NCBI GenBank assembly: GCA_964057225.1
Contig: OZ059900.1
Span: forward strand, 18,987,638-19,051,637
Reading direction: 5' to 3'
DNA length: 64,000 bases
Origin: Auanema rhodensis
Taxonomy: Eukaryota > Nematoda > Chromadorea > Rhabditida > Rhabditidae
The translations under genes and the position numbers were made by a program. The notes under the pieces were generated by a model. The model made no database searches. It saw only the letters and a program-made list of their open reading frames with translations, and had not been told where the DNA came from. Shown piece after piece: positions 48,914 through 62,936 of the stretch. Positions within the stretch are counted from its first letter, which is position 1; the number at the start of each line of letters is the position of its first letter.

Positions 48914-51307
48914 ATAAAATATTTCTCATGGGAAATACTGTGTTTTTGTATTTTTTTAGTGTTCAGCATGTAAAATGCTTCATTTTAGTATGTAACACGC
49001 TGAAATTCGTTGCATTTGACGACTCATATGAACAAAAATCGATTTAATCAATATTAGCCATAAGGGGCGTGCCCTCAGAATATGCTAATTTCCTTAATTT
49101 TCTAACCCCTGTTTTTTTGTCGTGAAAGTGGAACTAGACGTTGTACAAACAATTTTGAGCTAGGTTTCATTGACATTGCATGAGTTTGAACACATGAAAT
49201 CGTAAGTCAAAACCTTGTTTACAGCGAAATTTCCAAAAACTGGTTTTCCAGCATAATAAAATATTTCTCATGGGAAATACTGTGTTTTTGTATTTTTCTA
49301 GTGTTCAGCATGTAAAATGCTTCATTTTAGTATGTAACACGCTGAAATTCGTTGCATTTGACGACTCATATGAACAAAAATCGATTTAATCAATATTAGC
49401 CATAAGGGGCGTGCCCTCAGAATATGCTAATTTCCTTAATTTTCTAACCCCTGTTTTTTTGTCGTGAAAGTGGAACTATTCGTTGTACGAACAAATTTGA
49501 GCTAGGTTTCATTGACATTGCATGAGTTTGAACACATGAAATCGTAAGTCAAAACCTTGTTTACAGCGAAATTTCCAAAAACTGGTTTTCCAGCATAATA
49601 AAATATTTCTCATGGGAAATACTGTGTTTTTGTATTTTTCTAGTGTTCAGCATGTAAAATGCTTCATTTTAGTATGTAACACGCTGAAATTCGTTGCATT
49701 TGACGACTCATATGAACCAAAATCGATTTAATCAATATTAGCCATAAGGGGCGTGCCCTCAGAATATTCTAATTTCCTTAATTTTCTAACCCTTGTTTTT
49801 TTGTCGTGAAAGTGGAACTAGACGTTGTACGAACAATTTTGAGCTAGGTTTCATTGACATTGCATGAGTTTGAACACATGAAATCGTAAGTCAAAACCTT
49901 GTTTACAGCGAAATTTCCAAAAACTGGTTTTCCAGCATAATAAAATATTTTTCATGAGAAATACTGTGTTTTTGTATTTTTCTAGTGTTCAGCATGTAAA
50001 ATGGTTCATTTTAGTATGTAACACGCTAAAATTCGTTGCATTTGACGACTCATATGAACAAAAATCGATTTAATCAATATTAGCCATAAGGGGCGTGCCC
50101 TCAGAATATGCTAATTTCCTTAATTTTCTAACCCCTGTTTTTTTGTCGTGAAAGTGGAACTAGACGTTGTACGAACAATTTTGAGCTAGGTTTCATTGAC
50201 ATTGCATGAGTTTGAACACATGAAATCGTAAGTCAAAACCTTGTTTACAGCGAAATTTCCAAAAACTGGTTTTCCAGCATAATAAAATATTTCTCATGGG
50301 AAATACTGTGTTTTTGTATTTTTCTAGTGTTCAGCATGTAAAATGCTTCATTTTAGTATGTAACACGCTGAAATTCGTTGCATTTGACGACTCATATGAA
50401 CAAAAATCGATTTAATCAATATTAGCCATAAGGGGCGTGCCCTCAGAATATGCTAATTTCCTTAATTTTCTAACCCTTGTTTTTTTGTCGTGAAAGTGGA
50501 ACTAGACGTTGTACGAACAATTTTGAGCTAGGTTTCATTGACATTGCATGAGTTTGAACACATGAAATCGTAAGTCAAAACCTTGTTTACAGCGAAATTT
50601 CCAAAAACTGGTTTTCCAGCATAATAAAATATTTCTCATGGGAAATACTGTGTTTTTGTATTTTTCTAGTGTTCAGCATGTAAAATGCTTCATTTTAGTA
50701 TGTAACACGCTGAAATTCGTTGCATTTGACGACTCATATGAACAAAAATCGATTTAATCAATATTAGCCATAAGGGGCGTGCCCTCAGAATATGCTAATT
50801 TCCTTAATTTTCTAACCCCTGTTTTTTTGTCGTGAAAGTGGAACTAGACGTTGTACGAACAAATTTGAGCTAGGTTTCATTGACATTGCATGAGTTTGAA
50901 CACATGAAATCGTAAGTCAAAACCTTGTTTACAGCGAAATTTCCAAAAACTGGTTTTCCAGCATAATAAAATATTTCTCATGGGAAATACTGTGTTTTTG
51001 TATTTTTCTAGTGTTTAGCATGTAAAATGCTTCATTTTAGTATGTAACACGCTGAAATTCGTTGCTTTTGACGACTCATATGAACAAAAATCGATTTAAT
51101 CAATATTAGCCATAAGGGGCGTGCCCTCAGAATATGCTAATTTCCTTAATTTTCTAACCCCTGTTTTTTTGTCGTGAAAGTGGAACTAGACGTTGTACGA
51201 ACAATTTTGAGCTAGGTTTCATTGACATTGCATGAGTTTGAACACATGAAATCGTAAGTCAAAACCTTGTTTACAGCGAAATTTCCAAAAACTGGTTTTC
51301 CAGCATA
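48914..51307. repeat. Seven-monomer block G, copy 2 (2394 bp)
   Basis: It repeats 46520-48913 with the same length and all rare markers, including G171T, C65G+G89A and A101T. I noticed no difference between the copies by eye, so this is the clearest recent tandem amplification in the window. Its last three monomers also form the start of duplication E copy 2. Confidence 0.92.
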
Positions 51308-54300
51308 ATAAAATATTTCTCATGGGAAATACTGTGTTTTTGTTTTTTTCTAGTGTTCAGCATGTGAAATGCTTCATTTTAGTATGTAACACGCTGAAAT
51401 TCGTTGCATTTGACGACTCATATGAACAAAAATCGATTTAATCAATATTAGCCATAAGGGGCGTGCCCTCAGAATATGCTAATTTCCTTAATTTTCTAAC
51501 CCCTGTTTTTTTGTCGTGAAAGTGGAACTAGACGTTGTACGAACAATTTTGAGCTAGGTTTCATTGACATTGCATGAGTTTGAACACATGAAATCGTAAG
51601 TCAAAACCTTGTTTACAGCGAAATTTCCAAAAACTGGTTTTCCAGCATAATAAAATATTTCTCATGGGAAATACTGTGTTTTTGTATTTTTCTAGTGTTC
51701 AGCATGTAAAATGCTTCATTTTAGTATGTAACACGCTGAAATTCGTTGCATTTGACGACTCATATGAACCAAAATCGATTTAATCAATATTAGCCATAAG
51801 GGGCGTGCCCTCAGAATATGCTAATTTCCTTAATTTTCTAACCCTTGTTTTTTTGTCGTGAAAGTGGAACTAGACGTTGTACGAACAATTTTGAGCTAGG
51901 TTTCATTGACATTGCATGAGTTTGAACACATGAAATCGTAAGTCAAAACCTTGTTTACAGCGAAATTTCCAAAAACTGGGTTTCCAGCATAATAAAATAT
52001 TTCTCATGGGAAATACTGTGTTTTTGTATTTTTCTAGTGTTCAGCATGTAAAATGCTTCATTTTAGTATGTAACACGCTGAAATTCGTTGCATTTGACGA
52101 CTCATATGAACAAAAATCGATTTAATCAATATTAGCCATAAGGGGCGTGCCCTCAGAATATGCTAATTTCCTTAATTTTCTAACCCCTGTTTTTTTGTCG
52201 TGAAAGTGGAACTAGACGTTGTACAAACAATTTTGAGCTAGGTTTCATTGACATTGCATGAGTTTGAACACATGAAATCGTAAGTCAAAACCTTGTTTAC
52301 AGCGAAATTTCCAAAAACTGGTTTTCCAGCATAATAAAATATTTCTCATGGGAAATACTGTGTTTTTGTATTTTTCTAGTGTTCAGCATGTAAAATGCTT
52401 CATTTTAGTATGTAACACGCTGAAATTCGTTGCATTTGACGACTCATATGAACAAAAATCGATTTAATCAATATTAGCCATAAGGGGCGTGCCCTCAGAA
52501 TATGCTAATTTCCTTAATTTTCTAACCCCTGTTTTTTTGTCGTGAAAGTGGAACTAGACGTTGTACAAACAATTTTGAGCTAGGTTTCATTGACATTGCA
52601 TGAGTTTGAACACATGAAATCGTAAGTCAAAACCTTGTTTACAGCGAAATTTCCAAAAACTGGTTTTCCAGCATAATAAAATATTTCTCATGGGAAATAC
52701 TGTGTTTTTGTATTTTTCTAGTGTTCAGCATGTAAAATGTTTCATTTTAGTATGTAACACGCTGAAATTCGTTGCATTTGACGACTCATATGAACAAAAA
52801 TCGATTTAATCAATATTAGCCATAAGGGGCGTGCCCTCAGAATATGCTAATTTCCTTAATTTTCTAACCCCTGTTTTTTTGTCGTGAAAGTGGAACTAGA
52901 CGTTGTACGAACAATTTTGAGCTAGGTTTCATTGACATTGCATGAGTTTGAACACATGAAATCGTAAGTCAAAACCTTGTTTACAGCGAAATTTCCAAAA
53001 ACTGGTTTTCCAGCATAATAAAATATTTCTCATGGGAAATACTGTGTTTTTGTATTTTTCTAGTGTTCAGCATGTAAAATGCTTCATTTTAGTATGTAAC
53101 ACGCTGAAATTCGTTGCATTTGACGACTCATATGAACAAAAATCGATTTAATCAATATTAGCCATAAGGGGCGTGCCCTCAGAATATGCTAATTTCCTTA
53201 ATTTTCTAACCCCTGTTTTTTTGTCGTGAAAGTGGAACTAGACGTTGTACGATCAATTTTGAGCTAGGTTTCATTGACATTGCATGAGTTTGAACACATG
53301 AAATCGTAAGTCAAAACCTTGTTTACAGCGAAATTTCCAAAAACTGGTTTTCCAGCATAATAAAATATTTCTCATGGGAAATACTGTGTTTTTGTATTTT
53401 TCTAGTGTTCAGCATGTAAAATGCTTCATTTTAGTATGTAACACGCTGAAATTCGTTGCATTTGACGACTCATATGAACAAAAATCGATTTAATCAATAT
53501 TAGCCATAAGGGGCGTGCCCTCAGAATATGCTAATTTCCTTAATTTTCTAACCCCTGTTTTTTTTGTCGTGAAAGTGGAACTAGACGTTGTACAAACAAT
53601 TTTGAGCTAGGTTTCATTGACATTGCATGAGTTTGAACACATGAAATCGTAAGTCAAAACCTTGTTTACAGCGAAATTTCCAAAAACTGGTTTTCCAGCA
53701 TAATAAAATATTTCTCATGGGAAATACTGTGTTTTTGTATTTTTCTAGTGTTCAGCATGTAAAATGCTTCATTTTAGTATGTAACACGCTGAAATTCGTT
53801 GCATTTGACGACTCATATGAACAAAAATCGATTTAATCAATATTAGCCATAAGGGGCGTGCCCTCAGAATATGCTAATTTCCTTAATTTTCTAACCCCTG
53901 TTTTTTTGTCGTGAAAGTGGAACTAGACGTTGTACGAACAATTTTGAGCTAAGTTTCATTGACATTGCATGAGTTTGAACACATGAAATCGTAAGTCAAA
54001 ACCTTGTTTACAGCGAAATTTCCAAAAACTGGTTTTCCAGCATAATAAAATATTTCTCATGGGAAATACTGTGTTTTTGTTTTTTTCTAGTGTTCAGCAT
54101 GTAAAATGCTTCATTTTAGTATGTAACACGCAGAAATTCGTTGCATTTGACGACTCATATGAACAAAAATCGATTTAATCAATATTAGCCATAAGGGGCG
54201 TGCCCTCAGAATATGCTAATTTCCTTAATTTTCTAACCCCTGTTTTTTTTGTCGAGAAAGTGGAACTAGACGTTGTACAAACAATTTTGAGCTAGGTTTC

Positions 54301-57300
54301 ATTGACATTGCATGAGTTTGAACACATGAAATCGTAAGTCAAAACCTTGTTTACAGCGAAATTTCCAAAAACTGGTTTTCCAGCATAATAAAATATTTCT
54401 CATGGGAAATACTGTGTTTTTGTATTTTTCTAGTGTTCAGCATGTAAAATGCTTCATTTTAGTATGTAACACGCTGAAATTCGTTGCATTTGACGACTCA
54501 TATGAACAAAAATCGATTTAATCAATATTAGCCATAAGGGGCGTGCCCTCAGAATATGCTAATTTCCTTAATTTTCTAACCCCTGTTTTTTTTGTCGTGA
54601 AAGTGGAACTAGACGTTGTACAAACAATTTTGAGCTAGGTTTCATTGACATTGCATGAGTTTGAACACATGAAATCGTAAGTCAAAACCTTGTTTACAGC
54701 GAAATTTCCAAAAACTGGTTTTCCAGCATAATAAAATATTTCTCATGGGAAATACTGTGTTTTTGTTTTTTTCTAGTGTTCAGCATGTAAAATGCTTCAT
54801 TTTAGTATGTAACACGCTGAAATTCGTTGCATTTGACGACTCATATGAACAAAAATCGATTTAATCAATATTAGCCATAAGGGGCGTGCCCTCAGAATAT
54901 GCTAATTTCCTTAATTTTCTAACCCCTGTTTTTTTTGTCGTGAAAGTGGAACTAGACGTTGTACAAACAATTTTGAGCTAGGTTTCATTGACATTGCATG
55001 AGTTTGAACACATGAAATCGTAAGTCAAAACCTTGTTTACAGCGAAATTTCCAAAAACTGGTTTTCCAGCATAATAAAATATTTCTCATGGGAAATACTG
55101 TGTTTTTGTATTTTTCTAGTGTTCAGCATGTAAAATGCTTCATTTTAGTATGTAACACGCTGAAATTCGTTGCATTTGACGACTCATATGAACAAAAATC
55201 GATTTAATCAATATTAGCCATAAGGGGCGTGCCCTCAGAATATGCTAATTTCCTTAATTTTCTAACCCCTGTTTTTTTGTCGTGAAAGTGGAACTAGACG
55301 TTGTACGAACAATTTTGAGCTAGGTTTCATTGACATTGCATGAGTTTGAACACATGAAATCGTAAGTCAAAACCTTGTTTACAGCGAAATTTCCAAAAAC
55401 TGGTTTTCCAGCATAATAAAATATTTCTCATGGGAAATACTGTGTTTTTGTATTTTTCTAGTGTTCAGCATGTAAAATGCTTCATTTTAGTATGTAACAC
55501 GCTGAAATTCGTTGCATTTGACGACTCATATGAACAAAAATCGATTTAATCAATATTAGCCATAAGGGGCGTGCCCTCAGAATATGCTAATTTCCTTAAT
55601 TTTCTAACCCCTGTTTTTTTGTCGTGAAAGTGGAACTAGACGTTGTACGAACAATTTTGAGCTAAGTTTCATTGACATTGCATGAGTTTGAACACATGAA
55701 ATCGTAAGTCAAAACCTTGTTTACAGCGAAATTTCCAAAAACTGGTTTTCCAGCATAATAAAATATTTCTCATGGGAAATACTGTGTTTTTGTATTTTTC
55801 TAGTGTTCAGCATGTAAAATGCTTCATTTTAGTATGTAACACGCTGAAATTCGTTGCATTTGACGACTCATATGAACAAAAATCGATTTAATCAATATTA
55901 GCCATAAGGGGCGTGCCCTCAGAATATGCTAATTTCCTTAATTTTCTAACCCCTGTTTTTTTTTGTCGTGAAAGTGGAACTAGACGTTGTACAAACAATT
56001 TTGAGCTAGGTTTCATTGACATTGCATGAGTTTGAACACATGAAATCGTAAGTCAAAACCTTGTTTACAGCGAAATTTCCAAAAACTGGTTTTCCAGCAT
56101 AATAAAATATTTCTCATGGGAAATACTGTGTTTTTGTTTTTTTCTAGTGTTCAGCATGTAAAATGCTTCATTTTAGTATGTAACACGCAGAAATTCGTTG
56201 CATTTGACGACTCATATGAACAAAAATCGATTTAATCAATATTAGCCATAAGGGGCGTGCCCTCAGAATATGCTAATTTCCTTAATTTTCTAACCCCTGT
56301 TTTTTTGTCGTGAAAGTGGAACTAGACGTTGTACGAACAATTTTGAGCTAGGTTTCATTGACATTGCATGAGTTTGAACACATGAAATCGTAAGTCAAAA
56401 CCTTGTTTACAGCGAAATTTCCAAAAACTGGTTTTCCAGCATAATAAAATATTTCTCATGGGAAATACTGTGTTTTTGTATTTTTCTAGTGTTCAGCATG
56501 TAAAATGCTTCATTTTAGTATGTAACACGCTGAAATTCGTTGCATTTGAGGACTCATATGAACAAAAATCGATTTAATCAATATTAGCCATAAGGGGCGT
56601 GCCCTCAGAATATGCTAATTTCCTTAATTTTCTAACCCCTGTTTTTTTGTCGTGAAAGTGGAACTAGACGTTGTACGAACAATTTTGAGCTAGGTTTCAT
56701 TGACATTGCATGAGTTTGAACACATGAAATCGTAAGTCAAAACCTTGTTTACAGCGAAATTTCCAAAAACTGGTTTTCCAGCATAATAAAATATTTCTCA
56801 TGGGAAATACTGTGTTTTTGTATTTTTCTAGTGTTCAGCATGTAAAATGCTTCATTTTAGTATGTAACACGCTGAAATTCGTTGCATTTGACGACTCATA
56901 TGAACAAAAATCGATTTAATCAATATTAGCCATAAGGGGCGTGCCCTCAGAATATGCTAATTTCCTTAATTTTCTAACCCCTGTTTTTTTGTCGTGAAAG
57001 TGGAACTAGACGTTGTACGAACAATTTTGAGCTAGGTTTCATTGACATTGCATGAGTTTGAACACATGAAATCGTAAGTCAAAACCTTGTTTACAGCGAA
57101 ATTTCCAAAAACTGGTTTTCCAGCATAATAAAATATTTCTCATGGGAAATACTGTGTTTTTGTATTTTTCTAGTGTTCAGCATGTAAAATGCTTCATTTT
57201 AGTATGTAACACACTGAAATTCGTTGCATTTGACGACTCATATGAACAAAAATCGATTTAATCAATATTAGCCATAAGGGGCGTGCCCTCAGAATATGCT

Positions 57301-57810
57301 AATTTCCTTAATTTTCTAACTCCTGTTTTTTTGTCGTGAAAGTGGAACTAGACGTTGTACGAACAATTTTGAGCTAAGTTTCATTGACATTGCATGAGTT
57401 TGAACACATGAAATCGTAAGTCAAAACCTTGTTTACAGCGAAATTTCCAAAAACTGGTTTTCCAGCATAATAAAATATTTCTCATGGGAAATACTGTGTT
57501 TTTGTTTTTTTCTAGTGTTCAGCATGTAAAATGCTTCATTTTAGTATGTAACACGCTGAAATTCGTTGCATTTGACGACTCATATGAACAAAAATCGATT
57601 TAATCAATATTAGCCATAAGGGGCGTGCCCTCAGAATATGCTAATTTCCTTAATTTTCTAACCCCTGTTTTTTGTCGTGAAAGTGGAACTAGACGTTGTA
57701 CGAACAATTTTGAGCTAGGTTTCATTGACATTGCATGAGTTTGAACACATGAAATCGTAAGTCAAAACCTTGTTTACAGCGAAATTTCCAAAAACTGGTT
57801 TTCCAGCATA
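50282..57810. repeat. Segmental duplication E, copy 2 (22 monomers)
   Basis: Same monomer order as 32839-39681. It shares rare markers: T331G with A121C (34207 and 51650), A236T (35575 and 53018), C107G (38315 and 56444). Two extra monomers are present at 55416-56101 (G250A, then a 344-bp 9T+G234A monomer). Private to this copy: T210A near 54255, and C194T near 57321, in the monomer at 57128. Confidence 0.85.
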
Positions 57811-59177
57811 ATAAAATATTTCTCATGGGAAATACTGTGTTTTTGTATTTTTCTAGTGTTCAGCATGTAAAATGCTTCATTTTAGTATGTAACACGCTGA
57901 AATTCGTTGCATTTGACGACTCATATGAACAAAAATCGATTTAATCAATATTAGCCATAAGGGGCGTGCCCTCAGAATATGCTAATTTCCTTAATTTTCT
58001 AACCCCTGTTTTTTTGTCGTGAAAGTGGAACTAGACGTTGTACGAACAATTTTGAGCTAGGTTTCATTGACATTGCATGAGTTTGAACACATGAAATCGT
58101 AAGTCAAAACCTTGTTTACAGCGAAATTTCCAAAAACTGGTTTTCCAGCATAATAAAATATTTCTCATGGGAAATACTGTGTTTTTGTATTTTTCTAGTG
58201 TTCAGCATGTAAAATGCTTCATTTTAGTATGTAACACACTGAAATTCGTTGCATTTGACGACTCATATGAACAAAAATCGATTTAATCAATATTAGCCAT
58301 AAGGGGCGTGCCCTCAGAATATGCTAATTTCCTTAATTTTCTAACTCCTGTTTTTTTGTCGTGAAAGTGGAACTAGACGTTGTACGAACAATTTTGAGCT
58401 AAGTTTCATTGACATTGCATGAGTTTGAACACATGAAATCGTAAGTCAAAACCTTGTTTACAGCGAAATTTCCAAAAACTGGTTTTCCAGCATAATAAAA
58501 TATTTCTCATGGGAAATACTGTGTTTTTGTTTTTTTCTAGTGTTCAGCATGTAAAATGCTTCATTTTAGTATGTAACACGCTGAAATTCGTTGCATTTGA
58601 CGACTCATATGAACAAAAATCGATTTAATCAATATTAGCCATAAGGGGCGTGCCCTCAGAATATGCTAATTTCCTTAATTTTCTAACCCCTGTTTTTTGT
58701 CGTGAAAGTGGAACTAGACGTTGTACGAACAATTTTGAGCTAGGTTTCATTGACATTGCATGAGTTTGAACACATGAAATCGTAAGTCAAAACCTTGTTT
58801 ACAGCGAAATTTCCAAAAACTGGTTTTCCAGCATAATAAAATATTTCTCATGGGAAATACTGTGTTTTTGTATTCTTCTAGTGTTCAGCATGTAAAATGC
58901 TTCATTTTAGTATGTAACACGCTGAAATTCGTTGCATTTGACGACTCATATGAACAAAAATCGATTTAATCAATATTAGCCATAAGGGGCGTGCCCTCAG
59001 AATATGCTAATTTCCTTAATTTTCTAACCCCTGTTTTTTTGTCGTGAAAGTGGAACTAGACGTTGTACGAACAATTTTGAGCTAGGTTTCATTGACATTG
59101 CATGAGTTTGAACACATGAAATCGTAAGTCAAAACCTTGTTTACAGCGAAATTTCCAAAAACTGGTTTTCCAGCATA
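57128..59177. repeat. Three-monomer HOR, two tandem copies (1025 bp each)
   Basis: Copies 57128-58152 and 58153-59177: G86A+C194T+G250A; A37T with 6T; near-consensus. The third monomer of the second copy has T40C (attcttct), shared by monomers 59178 and 61227. Confidence 0.85.
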
Positions 59178-60201
59178 ATAAAATATTTCTCATGGGAAAT
59201 ACTGTGTTTTTGTATTCTTCTAGTGTTCAGCATGTAAAATGCTTCATTTTAGTATGTAACACGCTGAAATTCGTTGCATTTGACGACTCATATGAACAAA
59301 AATCGATTTAATCAATATTAGCCATAAGGGGCGTGCCCTCAGAATATGCTAATTTCCTTAATTTTCTAACCCCTGTTTTTTGTCGTGAAAGTGGAACTAG
59401 ACGTTGTACGAACAATTTTGAGCTAGGTTTCATTGACATTGCATGAGTTTGAACACATGAAATCGTAAGTCAAAACCTTGTTTACAGCGAAATTTCCAAA
59501 AACTGGTTTTCCAGCATAATAAAATATTTCTCATGGGAAATACTGTGTTTTTGTTTTTTTCTAGTGTTCAGCATGTAAAATGCTTCATTTTAGTATGTAA
59601 CACGCTGAAATTCGTTGCATTTGACGACTCATATGAACAAAAATCGATTTAATCAATATTAGCCATAAGGGGCGTGCCCTCAGAATATGCTAATTTCCTT
59701 AATTTTCTAACCCCTGTTTTTTTGTCGTGAAAGTGGAACTAGACGTTGTACGAACAATTTTCAGCTAGGTTTCATTGACATTGCATGAGTTTGAACACAT
59801 GAAATCGTAAGTCAAAACCTTGTTTACAGCGAAATTTCCAAAAACTGGTTTTCCAGCATAATAAAATATTTCTCATGGGAAATACTGTGTTTTTGTATTT
59901 TTCTAGTGTTCAGCATGTAAAATGCTTCATTTTAGTATGTAACACGCTGAAATTCGTTGCATTTGACGACTCATATGAACAAAAATCGATTTAATCAATA
60001 TTAGCCATAAGGGGCGTGCCCTCAGAATATGCTAATTTCCTTAAATTTCTAACCCCTGTTTTTTGTCGTGAAAGTGGAACTAGACGTTGTACGAACAATT
60101 TTGAGCTAGGTTTCATTGACATTGCATGAGTTTGAACACATGAAATCGTAAGTCAAAACCTTGTTTACAGCGAAATTTCCAAAAACTGGTTTTCCAGCAT
60201 A
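59178..60201. repeat. Three linker monomers
   Basis: 59178 has T40C and 6T; 59519 has A37T and a private G244C near 59762; 59861 has T185A (ttaaatttc) and 6T. T185A reappears in 60886. Confidence 0.75.
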
Positions 60202-62936
60202 ATAAAATATTTCTCATGGGAAATACTGTGTTTTTGTATTTTTCTAGTGTTCAGCATGTAAAATACTTCATTTTAGTATGTAACACGCTGAAATTCGTTG
60301 CATTTGACGACTCATATGAACAAAAATCGATTTAATCAATATTAGCCATAAGGGGCGTGCCCTCAGAATATGCTAATTTCCTTAATTTTCTAACCCTTGT
60401 TTTTTTGTCGTGAAAGTGGAACTAGACGTTGTACGAACAATTTTGAGCTAGGTTTCATTGACATTGCATGAGTTTGAACACATGAAATCGTAAGTCAAAA
60501 CCTTGTTTACAGCGAAATTTCCAAAAACTGGTTTTCCAGCATAATAAAACATTTCTCATGGGAAATACTGTGTTTTTGTATTTTTCTAGTGTTCAGCATG
60601 TAAAATGCTTCATTTTAGTATGTAACACGCTGAAATTCGTTGCATTTGACGAATCATATGAACAAAAATCGATTTAATCAATATTAGCCATAAGGGGCGT
60701 GCCCTCAGAATATGCTAATTTCCTTAATTTTCTAACCCCTGTTTTTTTGTCGTGAAAGTGGAACTAGACGTTGTACGAACAATTTTGAGCTAGGTTTCAT
60801 TGACATTGCATGAGTTTGAACACATGAAATCGTAAGTCAAAACCTTGTTTACAGCGAAATTTCCAAAAACTGGTTTTCCAGCATAATAAAATATTTCTCA
60901 TGGGAAATACTGTGTTTTTGTATTTTTCTAGTGTTCAGCATGTAAAATGGTTCATTTTAGTATGTAACACGCTGAAATTCGTTGCATTTGACGACTCATA
61001 TGAACAAAAATCGATTTAATCAATATTAGCCATAAGGGGCGTGCCCTCAGAATATGCTAATTTCCTTAAATTTCTAACCCCTGTTTTTTGTCGTGAAAGT
61101 GGAACTAGACGTTGTACGAACAATTTTGAGCTAGGTTTCATTGACATTGCATGAGTTTGAACACATGAAATCGTAAGTCAAAACCTTGTTTACAGCGAAA
61201 TTTCCAAAAACTGGTTTTCCAGCATAATAAAATATTTCTCATGGGAAATACTGTGTTTTTGTATTCTTCTAGTGTTCAGCATGTAAAATGCTTCATTTTA
61301 GTATGTAACACGCTGAAATTCGTTGCATTTGACGACTCATATGAACAAAAATCGATTTAATCAATATTAGCCATAAGGGGCGTGCCCTCAGAATATGCTA
61401 ATTTCCTTAATTTTCTAACCCCTGTTTTTTTGTCGTGAAAGTGGAACTAGACGTTGTACGAACATTTTTGAGCTAGGTTTCATTGACATTGCATGAGTTT
61501 GAACACATGAAATCGTAAGTCAAAACCTTGTTTACAGCGAAATTTCCAAAAACTGGTTTTCCAGCATAATAAAATATTTCTCATGGGAAATACTGTGTTT
61601 TTGTATTTTTCTAGTGTTCAGCATGTGAAATACTTCATTTTAGTATGTAACACGCTGAAATTCGTTGCATTTGACGACTCATATGAACAAAAATCGATTT
61701 AATCAATATTAGCCATAAGGGGCGTGCCCTCAGAATATGCTAATTTCCTTAATTTTCTAACCCTTGTTTTTTTGTCGTGAAAGTGGAACTAGACGTTGTA
61801 CGAACAATTTTGAGCTAGGTTTCATTGACATTGCATGAGTTTGAACACATGAAATCGTAAGTCAAAACCTTGTTTACAGCGAAATTTCCAAAAACTGGTT
61901 TTCCAGCATAATAAAACATTTCTCATGGGAAATACTGTGTTTTTGTATTTTTCTAGTGTTCAGCATGTAAAATGCTTCATTTTAGTATGTAACACGCTGA
62001 AATTCGTTGCATTTGACGAATCATATGAACAAAAATCGATTTAATCAATATTAGCCATAAGGGGCGTGCCCTCAGAATATGCTAATTTCCTTAATTTTCT
62101 AACCCCTGTTTTTTTGTCGTGAAAGTGGAACTAGACGTTGTACGAACAATTTTGAGCTAGGTTTCATTGACATTGCATGAGTTTGAACACATGAAATCGT
62201 AAGTCAAAACCTTGTTTACAGCGAAATTTCCAAAAACTGGTTTTCCAGCATAATAAAATATTTCTCATGGGAAATACTGTGTTTTTGTATTTTTCTAGTG
62301 TTCAGCATGTAAAATGGTTCATTTTAGTATGTAACACGCTGAAATTCGTTGCATTTGACGACTCATATGAACAAAAATCGATTTAATCAATATTAGCCAT
62401 AAGGGGCGTGCCCTCAGAATATGCTAATTTCCTTAATTTTCTAACCCCTGTTTTTTTGTCGTGAAAGTGGAACTAGACGTTGTACGAACAATTTTGAGCT
62501 AGGTTTCATTGACATTGCATGAGTTTGAACACATGAAATCGTAAGTCAAAACCTTGTTTACAGCGAAATTTCCAAAAACTGGTTTTCCAGCATAATAAAA
62601 TATTTCTCATGGGAAATACTGTGTTTTTGTATTTTTCTAGTGTTCAGCATGTAAAATGCTTCATTTTAGTATGTAACACGCTGAAATTCGTTGCATTTGA
62701 CGACTCATATGAACAAAAATCGATTTAATCAATATTAGCCATAAGGGGCGTGCCCTCAGAATATGCTAATTTCCTTAATTTTCTGACCCCTGTTTTTTTG
62801 TCGTGAAAGTGGAACTAGACGTTGTACGAACAATTTTGAGCTAGGTTTCATTGACATTGCATGAGTTTGAACACATGAAATCGTAAGTCAAAACCTTGTT
62901 TACAGCGAAATTTCCAAAAACTGGTTTTCCAGCATA
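60202..62936. repeat. Four-monomer HOR, two tandem copies
   Basis: Copies 60202-61568 and 61569-62936. Types: G64A+C196T; T7C+C110A; C65G; then a fourth monomer (T40C in the first copy, A191G in the second). The first copy has T185A and 6T in its third monomer, which the second lacks; the second has A59G in its first monomer. Confidence 0.85.
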
